Shown here piece after piece: positions 37,224-46,716 of a DNA stretch of 64,000 nucleotides. Source of the DNA: Arthrobacter sp. Y-9 (GTDB lineage Bacteria; Actinomycetota; Actinomycetes; Actinomycetales; Micrococcaceae); the NCBI RefSeq assembly GCF_029690065.1, contig NZ_CP121463.1, positions 3,038,001 through 3,102,000 on the forward strand, in the 5' to 3' direction. The stretch's first letter is position 1. Every line of letters starts with the position of its first letter. The position numbers and the translations under genes are program-made. The notes below the pieces were generated by a model that was given only the letters and a program-made list of their open reading frames with translations, searched no databases and was not told the DNA's origin.

Positions 37224-38534
37224 ATGCCACAGCCTCAGATGCCGGCCGGCAGCGTAGTCGCCCCGCGTCGCACCGTTCTCAAATCCTTCGCACTCGGCGC
37301 GGCCGGCCTCGCCGGCGTTCCGCTCCTCGCGGCGTGCACCGGGGGCTCCGGCCCCTCCGGCGGTGGCTCCGCCGCCACCACGTTCACCCTGGGTTCGAGC
37401 CTGTCCGACGAGGTGCCGAAGAAAGCTCTCGCCGACACGCTCGCCGCCTTCCAGAAGAAGTCCGGCAAGTCCGCCACCATCAACACCGTTCCCCACAACG
37501 ACTTCCAGAACAAGATCAATTCGTACCTGCAGGGTTCCCCGGACGACGCCTTCACCTGGTTCGCCGGTTACCGCATGCAGTACTACGCGGGCAAGGGACT
37601 CCTGGCGCCCATCGACGACGTCTGGTCCAAGATCGGGGGCAACTACTCGGACGCCCTCAAGAAGGCCTCCACCGGTCCCGACGGCAAGATGTACTTCATC
37701 CCGAACTACAACTACCCCTGGGGCTTCTTCTACCGGAAGAGCGTCTGGGCGGCCAAGGGCTACGAGGTCCCCACCACCTTCGACCAGCTCAAGACCCTGT
37801 GCGCCAAGATGAAGGCCGACGGCTTCATCCCGATCGGCTTCGCCGACAAGGACGGCTGGCCGGCCATGGGCACTTTCGACTACCTCAACCTGCGGCTCAA
37901 CGGCTACCAGTTCCATGTGGATCTCTGCGCCCACAAGGAATCGTGGGACCAGAAGAAGGTGAGCGACGTCTTCGACACCTGGAAGGCCCTCCTGCCCTAC
38001 CAGGATCCGGGCGCTCTCGGCCAGACCTGGCAGGACGCCGCCAAGGCCCTCGCGGCCCAGAAGACCGGCATGTACCTCCTCGGCTCGTTCGTGACGCAGC
38101 AGTTCACCGATCCCGCCGTGCTCAAGGACATCGACTTCTTCCCGTTCCCCGAGGTGGCGGTCGAGGGCCAGGAGGCGGTGGAGGCTCCGATCGACGGATT
38201 CCTGCTCTCCAAGAAGGGCGGCGACAACCAGGCGGCCAAGGACTTCCTGGAATTCATCGGCACCCCGGAGGGTCAGGACGCCTACTACAAGGGCGATCCC
38301 TCCAACATCCAGACCGCGAAGGGCTCCGATCAGAGCAGCTTCACAGCCCTGAACAAGAAGTGCGCGGACGTCATCGGCCAGGCGAAGTCCATCACGCAGT
38401 TCTTCGACCGCGACGCCCTCCCGGCGATGGCGAACAACGTCATGATCCCGGCGCTCCAGGCCTTCCTCAAGGACGGCACCGTGGACGTCAAGAATCTCGA
38501 GTCCCAGGCCAAGGCCCTCTACTCGGCCCAGTAG
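37224..38534 (+). CDS. Carbohydrate ABC transporter substrate-binding lipoprotein
   Basis: The 436-residue protein has a Tat-like signal (RRTVLKSF) combined with a lipobox (PLLAAC), so it is exported folded and anchored as a lipoprotein. The mature part is a cluster B sugar-binding protein (PTTFDQLKTLCAKMKADGF, FVTQQF, EAPIDGFLLSKKGGDN). The ligand is unknown. The start follows GAAGGAG. A strong hairpin downstream separates it from the two permease genes. Confidence 0.92.
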   Translation: MPQPQMPAGSVVAPRRTVLKSFALGAAGLAGVPLLAACTGGSGPSGGGSAATTFTLGSSLSDEVPKKALADTLAAFQKKSGKSATINTVPHNDFQNKINSYLQGSPDDAFTWFAGYRMQYYAGKGLLAPIDDVWSKIGGNYSDALKKASTGPDGKMYFIPNYNYPWGFFYRKSVWAAKGYEVPTTFDQLKTLCAKMKADGFIPIGFADKDGWPAMGTFDYLNLRLNGYQFHVDLCAHKESWDQKKVSDVFDTWKALLPYQDPGALGQTWQDAAKALAAQKTGMYLLGSFVTQQFTDPAVLKDIDFFPFPEVAVEGQEAVEAPIDGFLLSKKGGDNQAAKDFLEFIGTPEGQDAYYKGDPSNIQTAKGSDQSSFTALNKKCADVIGQAKSITQFFDRDALPAMANNVMIPALQAFLKDGTVDVKNLESQAKALYSAQ

Positions 38535-38547
38535 CCCGGACCCACCC

Positions 38548-38583
38548 GGTGACCGGGGCGCTCTCCAGGACGCCCCGGTCACC
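38548..38583 (+). terminator. Intra-operon hairpin between binding-protein and permease genes
   Basis: Arms GGTGACCGGGGCG (38548-38560) and CGCCCCGGTCACC (38571-38583) pair perfectly over 13 bases, with a 10-base loop and no T run. Such a hairpin after the binding-protein gene commonly stabilises its message or attenuates transcription, raising its level above that of the permeases. Confidence 0.7.
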
Positions 38584-38600
38584 GCCGCAAGGAGACCCCC

Positions 38601-39572
38601 ATGACCACCTCTTCCACCGCCTCCCGGACGGGCGGCGGCCCCGCACCCCGGAAGGGCCCCGGACCCCGGAAACGCCCGGGCCATGTCCGCCGGCTGAGCA
38701 GACGCGATGTGCTCGTCCTGAGCGCCATGGTCGCCATCCCGACCCTCATCCAGCTGATCTTCGTCTGGCTGCCGACCCTCTTCTCCATCGGGCTCAGCTT
38801 CCTCAAATGGAACGGCCTGGACTTCGCGGACATGAAACCCGCGGGCGTGGACAACTACCGCTTCATCCTGCAGGACTATCCGCCCTTCTGGCCGGCCATC
38901 CAGCACAACGTCCTCTGGCTGGTGTTCCTGGCCGTCATCGCCACCCCTATCGGCCTGCTCCTCGCCGTCCTGCTGGATCAGAACATCCGCGGGACCCGGA
39001 TCTACCAGAGCATCTTCTTCGCGCCCGTCATGCTCTCGCTCGCGCTGGTCGGCATCATCTGGCAGCTCTTCTACCAGCGCGACAACGGCCTGCTGAACTT
39101 CCTCCTCGGCACCGCGGGGACCCCGCAGGCGGTCGACTGGTTCGGGGACTCCTCGGTCAACATCTGGGCCGCGCTGATCGCCGCCACCTGGCGCCACGCC
39201 GGCTACGTCATGCTGCTCTACTTGGCCGGCCTCAAAGGCGTGGACCCCACGCTCCGTGAGGCGGCCGCCATCGACGGGGCGAACAGCTTCCAGACCTTCT
39301 TCCGCGTGGTGTTCCCGGCGATGAAGCCCGTGAACATCGTGATCGTGGTGATCACCATCATCGAATCCCTCCGCGCGTTCGACGTCGTCTACGTCATCAA
39401 CCGCGGCACGAACGGCCTGGAGCTCCTCTCCGCCCTGGTCATCCAGAACCTGGTCGGCGAAGGACAGGTCCTCGGGGTCGGATCGGCGCTGGCCACCGTG
39501 CTCCTGGTGGTCTCCCTCGTCCCGATCGTCTTCTATCTCACCCGCACCTTCGGAAAGGACAGCAGATCGTGA
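38601..39572 (+). CDS. Sugar ABC transporter permease, MalF/UgpA type
   Basis: The 323-residue membrane protein has six membrane helices after a basic Pro-rich head. The cytoplasmic coupling (EAA) loop is REAAAIDGANSFQTFFRVVFP. It follows the binding-protein gene and overlaps the second permease gene by 4 bases. No ATP-binding subunit is in the locus, so a shared ATPase of the MsiK type is inferred. Confidence 0.9.
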   Translation: MTTSSTASRTGGGPAPRKGPGPRKRPGHVRRLSRRDVLVLSAMVAIPTLIQLIFVWLPTLFSIGLSFLKWNGLDFADMKPAGVDNYRFILQDYPPFWPAIQHNVLWLVFLAVIATPIGLLLAVLLDQNIRGTRIYQSIFFAPVMLSLALVGIIWQLFYQRDNGLLNFLLGTAGTPQAVDWFGDSSVNIWAALIAATWRHAGYVMLLYLAGLKGVDPTLREAAAIDGANSFQTFFRVVFPAMKPVNIVIVVITIIESLRAFDVVYVINRGTNGLELLSALVIQNLVGEGQVLGVGSALATVLLVVSLVPIVFYLTRTFGKDSRS

Positions 39573-40507
39573 GCAGCACCACCGCACCCCGGACCCGCAG
39601 CGCCGGGCGGCAGGCCGGCGTCGCCGTCGCGCACGACGCCGTGCAGCGGGGTTCCAAGCGCAAGCGCCACTACGGGACACACCTCTTCCTCGTGGTGATG
39701 GCCGTGATGTGGCTGGTGCCGCTCGGCTGGGCGCTGTACACCGCCCTCCGTCCGAGCTGGGCCACCAATCAGTACGGCTACTTCAGCGTCCAGGGCCCCT
39801 TCAACTTCGACAACTTCGTGCAGGCGTGGACCCAGGGCGGGTTCTCCAAGTACTTCTGGAACTCGGTGATCATCACGGTGCCGGCGGTGCTCCTGACACT
39901 GTTCCTCGCCTCGCTCATGGCCTTCGCGGTGAGCCGCGTGAACTGGAAATTCAACATCACCCTGCTGATCATGTTCACCGCCGGCAATCTGCTGCCGCCC
40001 CAGGTGCTCGCCGCGCCGCTGTTCCTGATGATGAAGCACTTCCAGGTGCCGTACGCCGTCAGCGACTCCGGCAACATGCTCAACACCTACATCTCCGTGA
40101 TCGCCGTGAACACGGCGTTCCAGATCGGCTTCTGCACCTTCGTCCTGTCGAACTACATGAAGGCGCTCTCCCCGGACCTCACCGAGGCGGCGCTCGTGGA
40201 CGGCGCCGGACTGTGGCGGCAGTACTGGGAGATCATCATGCCGCTCTGCCGCCCGGCCTTCGCCGCACTCGGCACCCTGGAAGTCATCTTCATCTACAAC
40301 GACTTCTTCTGGCCGCTGCTCTTCATCCAGAACGGTGACCGGCTTCCGGTCACGACGGCGATCAACAACCTCCAGGGCCAGTTCTTCAACGACTACAACC
40401 TCCTGGCGGCCGGTGCGGTGATCACGGTGATCCCCACCCTGGTCATCTACCTCCTGTTGCAACGGCAGTTTGTCGCGGGCCTCACTCTCGGGTCCAGCAA
40501 GGGGTGA
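39569..40507 (+). CDS. Sugar ABC transporter permease, MalG/UgpE type
   Basis: The 312-residue permease starts with a GTG overlapping the previous stop (GTGA). It has six helices and the coupling loop TEAALVDGAGLWRQYWEIIMP. It pairs with the preceding permease to form the membrane channel of a sugar importer. The DeoR gene begins 64 bases downstream. Confidence 0.9.
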   Translation: MSSTTAPRTRSAGRQAGVAVAHDAVQRGSKRKRHYGTHLFLVVMAVMWLVPLGWALYTALRPSWATNQYGYFSVQGPFNFDNFVQAWTQGGFSKYFWNSVIITVPAVLLTLFLASLMAFAVSRVNWKFNITLLIMFTAGNLLPPQVLAAPLFLMMKHFQVPYAVSDSGNMLNTYISVIAVNTAFQIGFCTFVLSNYMKALSPDLTEAALVDGAGLWRQYWEIIMPLCRPAFAALGTLEVIFIYNDFFWPLLFIQNGDRLPVTTAINNLQGQFFNDYNLLAAGAVITVIPTLVIYLLLQRQFVAGLTLGSSKG

Positions 40508-40571
40508 GCCGCGCCGTCGTCCCCGCTCAGGCACCGCAGCACTAGACTTCATCCAGACACAGGAGACGATC

Positions 40572-41375
40572 ATGAGGAGCGAGTCGCACATGCTGCAAGC
40601 CGCCCGGCATCAGGCCATCCTGGAGATGGTCCAGAAGGAGCGCATCGTCAAGGTCTCCGATCTCGCCGACGCCCTCAAAGTCTCCGCCATGACGGTCCGC
40701 CGTGACATCGAAGCCCTCAGCGACACGGGCCTGCTGGAACGGATCCACGGCGGCGCCAAGATCCTGGGCGACGCCGGAACCCACGAACCGGGCTTCGAAC
40801 TGAAGTCCACGCAATTCACGGCGGAGAAGCAGGCCATCGCCGCCGTCGCCGCGGGCTCCGTCTCCGAGGGCATGGCGGTCGGGCTCAGCGCCGGGACCAC
40901 CACCTGGGCACTCGCCCAGGAACTGGTCAAGGGTCCGGCCATCACGGTGGTCACCAACTCCATCCGCACGGCGGAGATCTTCTACCGCTCCACCGTGGTC
41001 AACCCGAAGACCGAGGTCATTCTCATCGGCGGCCAGCGCACGGCGTCTGACGCCCTCGTGGGGCCGGTCGCCACCCAGGCCTTGAAGAGCATGAACCTGG
41101 ATGTCACCTTCCTCGGCGTGCACGGCATGGATCCGCAGGCCGGATTCAGCACGCCTAATGTCCTGGAGGCCGAGACGGACCGCGCGTTCCTGGCGTCCAG
41201 CCGCAAACTCGTCGTGGTGGCCGACCACTCCAAGTGGGGCATCCAGGGCATCAGCAGCATCGCGGCCCTCGAGGACGCGGATGAGCTCGTGACCGACCCC
41301 GGGCTGGGACAGAAGGCTCAGGCGATCCTCGCCGAAAGCGTCCGCCGCCTCCGCATCGCGCCCCTGCAGGGCTGA
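40572..41375 (+). CDS. DeoR-family transcriptional regulator
   Basis: The 267-residue protein has an N-terminal DeoR helix-turn-helix (RIVKVSDLADALKVSAMTVRRDIEAL) and a C-terminal sugar-phosphate sensing domain of the ISOCOT fold (GLSAGTTTWALAQEL, TNSIRTAEI, VVVADHSKWG). It probably senses a phosphorylated catabolite of the transported sugar. AGGAG lies 7 bases before the ATG. Having both a DeoR and a LacI regulator in one locus suggests two-signal control. Confidence 0.9.
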   Translation: MRSESHMLQAARHQAILEMVQKERIVKVSDLADALKVSAMTVRRDIEALSDTGLLERIHGGAKILGDAGTHEPGFELKSTQFTAEKQAIAAVAAGSVSEGMAVGLSAGTTTWALAQELVKGPAITVVTNSIRTAEIFYRSTVVNPKTEVILIGGQRTASDALVGPVATQALKSMNLDVTFLGVHGMDPQAGFSTPNVLEAETDRAFLASSRKLVVVADHSKWGIQGISSIAALEDADELVTDPGLGQKAQAILAESVRRLRIAPLQG

Positions 41376-41386
41376 CCAACCCGGGC

Positions 41387-42907
41387 TCACTCCCGGCCGG
41401 CGGCGCCTTGGGCGGATTGCGGCCCGGACTCTCCTCCGGCTTGCCCGGCGCCCACAGACACTGCGCCGTCGTCGGCTTCGTCGGCCGTCGTCGCGAACTC
41501 ATCCGCCCTGCCCTTACGCGGGAAGAGGAAAGTGAGCCCGAGGAACACCACCAGGAGTCCCGCCTGGATGCAGAGCGCTTGCTGGAAGGCGGACTCCGGG
41601 GAACCTCTCTTGATCCCGTCGAAGAAGGTGGAACCGAGGACGGCCACTCCGATGGACCCAGCGATCGACTGCACAGCAGTCAGGACGCCGGAGGCGGAAC
41701 CGATCTCCTCATCGCGGACGGCCGCGAGGATGATGCTGAACAGTGCGGCGATCACCAGGCCTGAGCCGAGACCGGCCATTGCTATGCCGGGCACGATCGT
41801 CCAGATGGAGAACCCCCCGGTGCCTTGCAGTTCCGCCCAGAGCAGCACCGAACCGCCGACCTGCAGGATTCCGCCGATCTGCAGCACACCACGGCCCAGA
41901 CGTTCGGCGAGGTAGGCGCCACTGAGTGCGCCACCCACCATGGTCCCCAGCGCAACTGGAAGATTGCCGAGCCCGGCCTCGCCTGCGGAGAATCCGTGGC
42001 CGATCTGCAAGAACAGCGTCAGGACCAGCTGGGTCCCGATCAGGGCGCTGAAGAACAGCGCGATGCCCGCCAGACCTAGGGTGTAGGCACGCCTGCTGAA
42101 AATGCTGGGCATCACCAGAGGGGTCTTGCCGCGGCCGTGGGCACGGCGCTGCTGGAAGGCGAAGAGGACGAACCCGGCGAGCCCGGCAGCGATGCTGACC
42201 CAGGTCCATGCAGGCCAGCCTTCCTCCTGGCCGAGGTTCAGAGGAAGCACCAGCAGCGCGGACGCCGCCACGATCAGGAGGGCGCCCGGCCCATCGATCC
42301 CCACGCTCTTGTCGCCGGAGCGCCGGGGCAGGATGCGCCAGGCGATGATCAGAGCCGCCAGGCCGATCGGGACATTCACCAAGAAGACGGCACGCCAACC
42401 GAGCCCGAACAGATCGGCTTCGATCAATCCGCCGCCGATCAGCGGGCCGAGCACCCCACCCAGGCCGAGCACGGGACCGAACACCCCGAACACCTTGGCC
42501 AGCTCTGGGCCCGAGAAGTTCTCCCGCAGGAGTCCCAGGCCCTGCGGTAAGAGCAGCGCACCCGCGAAGCCCTGCACCAGCCGGACGGCGATGAGGATCT
42601 CGGTGGTGGGAGCCGCCGCACAGAGCAGGGACGCGGCCGTGAACGCCCCGAGTCCGAGCAGGAACATCGCCCGGCGGCCGAAGCGATCCCCCAGACGACC
42701 GCCCAGGATGAGCCCGGCGCCGAGAGTCAGCGCATAGCCGCCGATCACCCATTGCAGCCCCAGGGAGGACGCCCCGAGGGATCGTTCCAGATCGGGTCCG
42801 GCCACATTCACGATGGTCGAGTCGAGGAGATCCATGATCTCCGCGGCCAGCATCACACCGAGGATCAGCCACCGCCAACGGCCTCCGCCGCTCGTTTCGC
42901 CTGTCAT
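41387..42907 (-). CDS. MFS efflux transporter, DHA2 family (14 TM)
   Basis: The 506-residue protein has about 14 hydrophobic segments and the DHA2 motifs [14 protein letters not shown] (motif near TM1), [17 protein letters not shown] (motif A) and [18 protein letters not shown]. It likely exports a drug or toxic organic compound by proton antiport. The ATG is preceded by GAAGGAAA. It is divergent from a MarR gene with a palindromic operator in the 50-base gap, so substrate-induced expression is likely. Confidence 0.9.
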   Translation of the reverse strand: MTGETSGGGRWRWLILGVMLAAEIMDLLDSTIVNVAGPDLERSLGASSLGLQWVIGGYALTLGAGLILGGRLGDRFGRRAMFLLGLGAFTAASLLCAAAPTTEILIAVRLVQGFAGALLLPQGLGLLRENFSGPELAKVFGVFGPVLGLGGVLGPLIGGGLIEADLFGLGWRAVFLVNVPIGLAALIIAWRILPRRSGDKSVGIDGPGALLIVAASALLVLPLNLGQEEGWPAWTWVSIAAGLAGFVLFAFQQRRAHGRGKTPLVMPSIFSRRAYTLGLAGIALFFSALIGTQLVLTLFLQIGHGFSAGEAGLGNLPVALGTMVGGALSGAYLAERLGRGVLQIGGILQVGGSVLLWAELQGTGGFSIWTIVPGIAMAGLGSGLVIAALFSIILAAVRDEEIGSASGVLTAVQSIAGSIGVAVLGSTFFDGIKRGSPESAFQQALCIQAGLLVVFLGLTFLFPRKGRADEFATTADEADDGAVSVGAGQAGGESGPQSAQGAAGRE

Positions 42908-42929
42908 TTTCCTTCAATTCTTGATTATC

Positions 42930-42947
42930 AATCTTGTTAGCAAGATT
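42930..42947. promoter_or_regulatory. MarR-type palindromic operator
   Basis: AATCTTG (42930-42936), TTAG and CAAGATT (42941-42947) form a perfect 7-base inverted repeat between the divergent MFS and MarR genes. Size, AT content and position fit a MarR dimer site controlling both genes. Confidence 0.7.
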
Positions 42948-42957
42948 GAGTATTACC

Positions 42958-43500
42958 ATGGAGGGCATGGAAGTCAACTCCCGCGACCCACAGCGCGGCG
43001 CCCGGGACTACGCCGCCCGCGCCGGCGCACGGCGGGACGGGCGACCGCTCGACGACGGCGACATCCGCGCGCGCATCCAGCAGGTCACCATCCGCCAGCA
43101 GCGCTTCGAACGCTTCCTCTCGCGGGAACTCGGGATCGATCAAGGCGGACTGGAGGTCCTGGACCATCTGCTGTCCACAGGGCCGGCCACTCCCACGGAA
43201 CTCGCCCACAAACTGGAGATCTCCACCGCGGCCATGACCCTGGTGCTCAACCGACTGGAGGCCGCGGGCCACATCAGACGGGAACGGCACCCCTCCGATG
43301 GACGCAAGTTGATCGTGACGGCCTCCCCGCAGATCGCGACCGATGCCCAAGCCTGCGTGGCACCTCTGATCGACGGGGTGGAGCACGTGATCGGCACGTT
43401 GTCGGCGGGGGAGGCCTCCGTGGTGGCCTCCTTCCTGGAGCGTCTCATCGACGCCTACGACTCGGCGACCGGCCCGGTACCCGCTACTGTGAAAACATGA
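42958..43500 (+). CDS. MarR-family transcriptional regulator
   Basis: The 180-residue protein has the winged-helix core about residues 45-130 ([43 protein letters not shown]), with the D-x-R-G/K beta-wing as SDGRK. It likely represses the divergent efflux gene and itself. Start is uncertain: ATG at 42958 or 42967 (GGAGGG lies too close to the latter). Its stop overlaps the aroQ start by 4 bases, unusually coupling a drug-response regulator to shikimate-pathway translation. Confidence 0.85.
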   Translation: MEGMEVNSRDPQRGARDYAARAGARRDGRPLDDGDIRARIQQVTIRQQRFERFLSRELGIDQGGLEVLDHLLSTGPATPTELAHKLEISTAAMTLVLNRLEAAGHIRRERHPSDGRKLIVTASPQIATDAQACVAPLIDGVEHVIGTLSAGEASVVASFLERLIDAYDSATGPVPATVKT

Positions 43501-43961
43501 CCGAATCCGCAGCCGACACCCCCGTCCGCAAGACCATCCTGGTTCTCAATGGCCCCAATCTGAACCTCCTGGGCACCCGCGAGCCGGAGAAGTACGGGCA
43601 GGCCACGCTGGCCGACGTCGAGTACCTGTGCGAGACGGCCGCGGCGCGCCACGGCCTGGAGATCCGGGCGTTCCAGTCGAACCACGAGGGCGCCCTGGTG
43701 GACGCGATCCACGAGGCCCGGCAGGACGCGCTCGGCATCGTGATCAACGCGGGCGCCTACACGCACACGTCCGTCGCGCTGCGGGACGCGATCTCCGCCG
43801 TCGCGCTGCCCGCCGTCGAGGTGCACATCACCAACGTCCACCAGCGCGAGGAGTTCCGGCACCACTCCTACCTCTCCGGGGTCTGCGAGGCGGTCATCGC
43901 CGGGGCGGGCGTGCTGGGCTACCGTTTCGCCATCGACTACCTGGCCGAGCGGGACGCCTGA
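43497..43961 (+). CDS. aroQ: Type II 3-dehydroquinate dehydratase
   Basis: The 154-residue dodecameric-type enzyme catalyses the third shikimate-pathway step. The lid loop [17 protein letters not shown] holds the catalytic Arg and Tyr, followed by [31 protein letters not shown] and [18 protein letters not shown] with the catalytic His. The ATG overlaps the MarR stop. Confidence 0.95.
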   Translation: MTESAADTPVRKTILVLNGPNLNLLGTREPEKYGQATLADVEYLCETAAARHGLEIRAFQSNHEGALVDAIHEARQDALGIVINAGAYTHTSVALRDAISAVALPAVEVHITNVHQREEFRHHSYLSGVCEAVIAGAGVLGYRFAIDYLAERDA

Positions 43962-44024
43962 GCTGAGAGCCGTCGACGGCGGCGCGACCGGCCGCCGCAC
44001 GGGCCGCGGAGCTATCATTCCCAG

Positions 44025-44576
44025 GTGACCCTCCTCGACTCCGCGTTGCACGCCGTCTCCACCTGGAAACCCCTGTCGCCGTCCGAGGAGGCGGAGCAGG
44101 CCGAGTTCCTGACGGCCCTGGACCAGGGCGCCGACGTGCTGTCCCGTCATCCTCTGCCGTCACATCTGACGGCCAGCGCCTTCATCCTGGACGCCACGCA
44201 CGACCACGTCCTGCTGGTGTTCCACGGCAAAGGCAAGTTCTGGGTGCAGCCCGGCGGACACCTCGAAACGGAGGACCCCGGCATCCTGGAAGCGGCCCTC
44301 CGCGAGGCCACTGAGGAGACCGGGCTCCAGCCGGAACAGCTGAGCGGACTCCGCGTCGTGGACCTGGACCATCACCAGCTGTCCGGGGCGTTCGGGCACT
44401 GCCGCTCCCACCTGGATGTCGGCGTCGCGATGATCACGGACGGCACCCCCGAACCCACCTTGAGCGACGAGTCCGAAGACGTGCGGTGGTTCCCCGTCGA
44501 CGACCTCCCCGAGGACGCCGTGCACGGCCTGGGTTCCCGGCTCGCGGACGTGCTGGAGCGCCTGCGTCAAACCTGA
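44025..44576 (+). CDS. NUDIX hydrolase
   Basis: The 183-residue protein has a NUDIX box PGGHLETEDPGILEAALREATEETGL, with the RE-x2-EE-x-G core, inside a domain from about residue 48. The N-terminal 45 residues form an extra helix segment. The substrate is unknown. The GTG start lies 9 bases after a TATCAT -10-like element, so it may be leaderless. Confidence 0.82.
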   Translation: MTLLDSALHAVSTWKPLSPSEEAEQAEFLTALDQGADVLSRHPLPSHLTASAFILDATHDHVLLVFHGKGKFWVQPGGHLETEDPGILEAALREATEETGLQPEQLSGLRVVDLDHHQLSGAFGHCRSHLDVGVAMITDGTPEPTLSDESEDVRWFPVDDLPEDAVHGLGSRLADVLERLRQT

Positions 44577-44601
44577 GTTCCGGCGGCCGCAGGAGCGGCC
44601 G

Positions 44602-45786
44602 CTACTTGGTGGTGCACTGGCCCGGGGACACCGGAACGTCCAGGCTCGGGGCCCGTGCCGCGACGGGCTTGAGTCCGTCCATGGTGATGGCGAAACCGAC
44701 CCCGCTGCTGGCACTGGCCTTCGCGAAGACCACGCCGGCCACCTGACCGTCGGGGCTCAGCAGCGGTCCGCCCGAGTTGCCCGGCTGGACGTCTCCGGCG
44801 ATCTGGTACACGTCACCCATGACGTGGTTCTTCCCGTAGATGTCCGGGATCTCCACCTGGGAGATGCCCTGCACACGAGCAGGCTTCGCCTGGAACGGCC
44901 CGCCGTGCGGGTACCCCTCGAAGGCGGCTTCACTGCCCGTCGGCAGGTTGGTCCGCAGCGGCAGCGGGTGGGCCGTCAGGCCGTTGACCGCCAGCACCGC
45001 GAGGTCCCGCTGCGGGTCGAAGTACACCACGCGGGCCGCCAGCGCGGAACCGTCCGGGGACTCCACCACGGGTTCGCTGACACCGGCCACCACGTGGGCA
45101 TTCGTCACGACACGCTCGGAGGACACGACGAATCCGGTGCCCGTCTGGTTCTGCCCGCACTGGAACGCCGTGCCGGTGATCTTGAGGACCGACTGGGCGG
45201 CGTTCTTCAGTTCCGGCGTGTCCGCGGAGCCCACCGGAGCGGGTCCGGTCAGGAGCGGCGCGGCGCCGTCGATGATCTTGGGGATCCCCTCGCCCATGAG
45301 GCTCGACCGCAGCTGAGCCATGGCGCCCTGCACGGGGGCGGGGGTGGCGCCGTCGATGAATCTGATGACCCGCGAACTCGCCACCTGCTGAGAGATGACC
45401 GGCACGCCCATCGAGTTGAGGCCGAAGGAGAGCAGCGACATGACCAGGGCCGTCATGACCACGCTGGCCGCGGCCCCCGCGAGCCGGTCCAGGCCCCGCA
45501 GGGAGCGGACCGCACGGGCCGAGCGGATCCTGTGGCCCACCGAGGCGCCGAGGCTGTTGCCGAGGACCACGAGCACGACGGCGGTCACCACCACGGCGGT
45601 CAGGCGCCACTTCGCGTCGCTCACGAGTGAGCTGACCAGCGGCATCGCGAAGAACGCCGCCACCGCGCCGAGCGCGAAGCCGACGATCCCGCCGACGGTG
45701 ACCAGGAAGCCGTTCCGGAAGCCGTAGATGGCGTAAGAGATGAGCGTCACCAGCAGGACCAGGTCCAGTACGGTCAACCCGAACAC
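44602..45786 (-). CDS. marP: MarP-like membrane serine protease (CvpA domain plus trypsin domain)
   Basis: The 394-residue protein has four N-terminal membrane helices of the CvpA/colicin V-production type (FGLTVLDLVLLVTLISYAI onwards) and a periplasmic trypsin-like domain. The triad is H231 (TNAHVV), D261 (RDLAVLAV) and S338 (GNSGG). Two Cys flank the protease domain (FQCGQ and the C-terminal PGQC), as in the redox-switch disulfide of mycobacterial Rv3671c. MarP supports acid and oxidative stress survival there. The GTG at 45786 has GGAAGGA 5 bases upstream. It diverges from crp. Confidence 0.9.
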   Translation of the reverse strand: MFGLTVLDLVLLVTLISYAIYGFRNGFLVTVGGIVGFALGAVAAFFAMPLVSSLVSDAKWRLTAVVVTAVVLVVLGNSLGASVGHRIRSARAVRSLRGLDRLAGAAASVVMTALVMSLLSFGLNSMGVPVISQQVASSRVIRFIDGATPAPVQGAMAQLRSSLMGEGIPKIIDGAAPLLTGPAPVGSADTPELKNAAQSVLKITGTAFQCGQNQTGTGFVVSSERVVTNAHVVAGVSEPVVESPDGSALAARVVYFDPQRDLAVLAVNGLTAHPLPLRTNLPTGSEAAFEGYPHGGPFQAKPARVQGISQVEIPDIYGKNHVMGDVYQIAGDVQPGNSGGPLLSPDGQVAGVVFAKASASSGVGFAITMDGLKPVAARAPSLDVPVSPGQCTTK

Positions 45787-45923
45787 GGTGTTCCTTCCAG
45801 TCACGACGAATCCTTGCGTCCGCCATGCTACTGAGCACGCCTGACATTTTGCCGTGAAAGACTGGTCCCCACGGCCCCTGCCCGGCACGGGCGCCGGTGC
45901 GCGCCGCGCATCGGACGGCATTT

Positions 45924-45956
45924 TCTGAAAGAATGTGCTCAGCGTCAATTTTCAGA
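45924..45956 (+). promoter_or_regulatory. Inverted repeat overlapping the crp ribosome site
   Basis: TCTGAAA (45924-45930) pairs exactly with TTTCAGA (45950-45956). The second arm overlaps the first bases of the AGAGGAG ribosome site (45954-45960), so a hairpin could limit translation. Confidence 0.35.
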
Positions 45957-45965
45957 GGAGATTAC

Positions 45966-46643
45966 ATGGACATCGAGGTACTGCGCCGGGCACCGCTTTT
46001 CGCCACATTGGATGACGACGCCTTCCGCCTGCTCACGGACGAGCTGAGCGAGGTGGACCTCTCCCGTGGTGCGTCCGTCTTCCGGGAAGGCGACCAGGGC
46101 GATCAGCTCTACTTCATCGTCTCCGGCAAGGTGAAGCTCGGCCGCACGTCCGCGGATGGTCGCGAATCCCTGCTGGCCATCCTCGGCCCGGGTGAGCTCT
46201 TCGGCGAGATGGCCCTGTTCGACCCGAGCCCCCGCACGGCGACCGCCACGGCCGTCTCCGAGACCCGCCTGGCCGGCCTGAAGAACGAGAGCCTCAACGC
46301 TCTCCTCCGCACGCGCCCCGAGGTCTCCGCACAGCTGCTCCAGGCCCTGGCACGCCGCCTGCGCCGCACCAACGACTCGCTGTCCGACCTGGTGTTCTCC
46401 GACGTCCCCGGCCGCGTGGCCAAGGCCCTGCTGGACCTGGCCGACCGCTTCGGCCGTCCCGCGACGGACGGCATCCTGGTGGCTCACGAGCTCACCCAGG
46501 AAGAGCTGGCCCAGCTGGTCGGCGCGTCCCGCGAGACCGTGAACAAGGCCCTGGCCGAGTTCGTGCAGCGCGGCTGGCTGCGTCTGGAGGCACGCGCCGT
46601 CGTGATCCTGGACATGCAGCGTCTCCGCCAGCGCTCCCGCTGA
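45966..46643 (+). CDS. crp: Crp/Fnr-family cAMP-type regulator (GlxR-like)
   Basis: The 225-residue regulator has an N-terminal cyclic-nucleotide domain with the pocket segment GELFGEMALFDPSPRTATA and a C-terminal helix-turn-helix (LTQEELAQLVGASRETVNKALAEF). It matches the actinobacterial Crp/GlxR group, global regulators of carbon use and respiration. AGAGGAG lies 5 bases before the ATG. It is divergent from marP, the same arrangement I recall for Rv3671c-Rv3676. Confidence 0.93.
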   Translation: MDIEVLRRAPLFATLDDDAFRLLTDELSEVDLSRGASVFREGDQGDQLYFIVSGKVKLGRTSADGRESLLAILGPGELFGEMALFDPSPRTATATAVSETRLAGLKNESLNALLRTRPEVSAQLLQALARRLRRTNDSLSDLVFSDVPGRVAKALLDLADRFGRPATDGILVAHELTQEELAQLVGASRETVNKALAEFVQRGWLRLEARAVVILDMQRLRQRSR

Positions 46644-46661
46644 GCACACCGGCTGACGAAG

Positions 46662-46703
46662 AAGGCCCGGCACCCCGCGAGGGGTGCCGGGCCTTTCGTT
46701 TTT
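46662..46703. terminator. Strong bidirectional terminator between crp and NUDIX gene
   Basis: AAGGCCCGGCACCCC (46662-46676) and GGGGTGCCGGGCCTT (46681-46695) form a perfect 15-base stem with a GCGA loop, followed by TCGTTTTT. Confidence 0.92.
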
Positions 46704-46716
46704 CCGGCCGGCCCGG

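Noticed and set aside
37131-39680. 849-residue minus-strand frame through the sugar transporter genes
   Set aside because: The plus-strand binding-protein and permease genes have signal peptide, EAA loops and ribosome sites; the antisense frame is a high-GC artefact.
45828-45840. CTACTGAGCACGC, identical to part of one arm of the dispersed palindrome
   Set aside because: No opposite arm lies nearby, so it is a chance match or at most a remnant.
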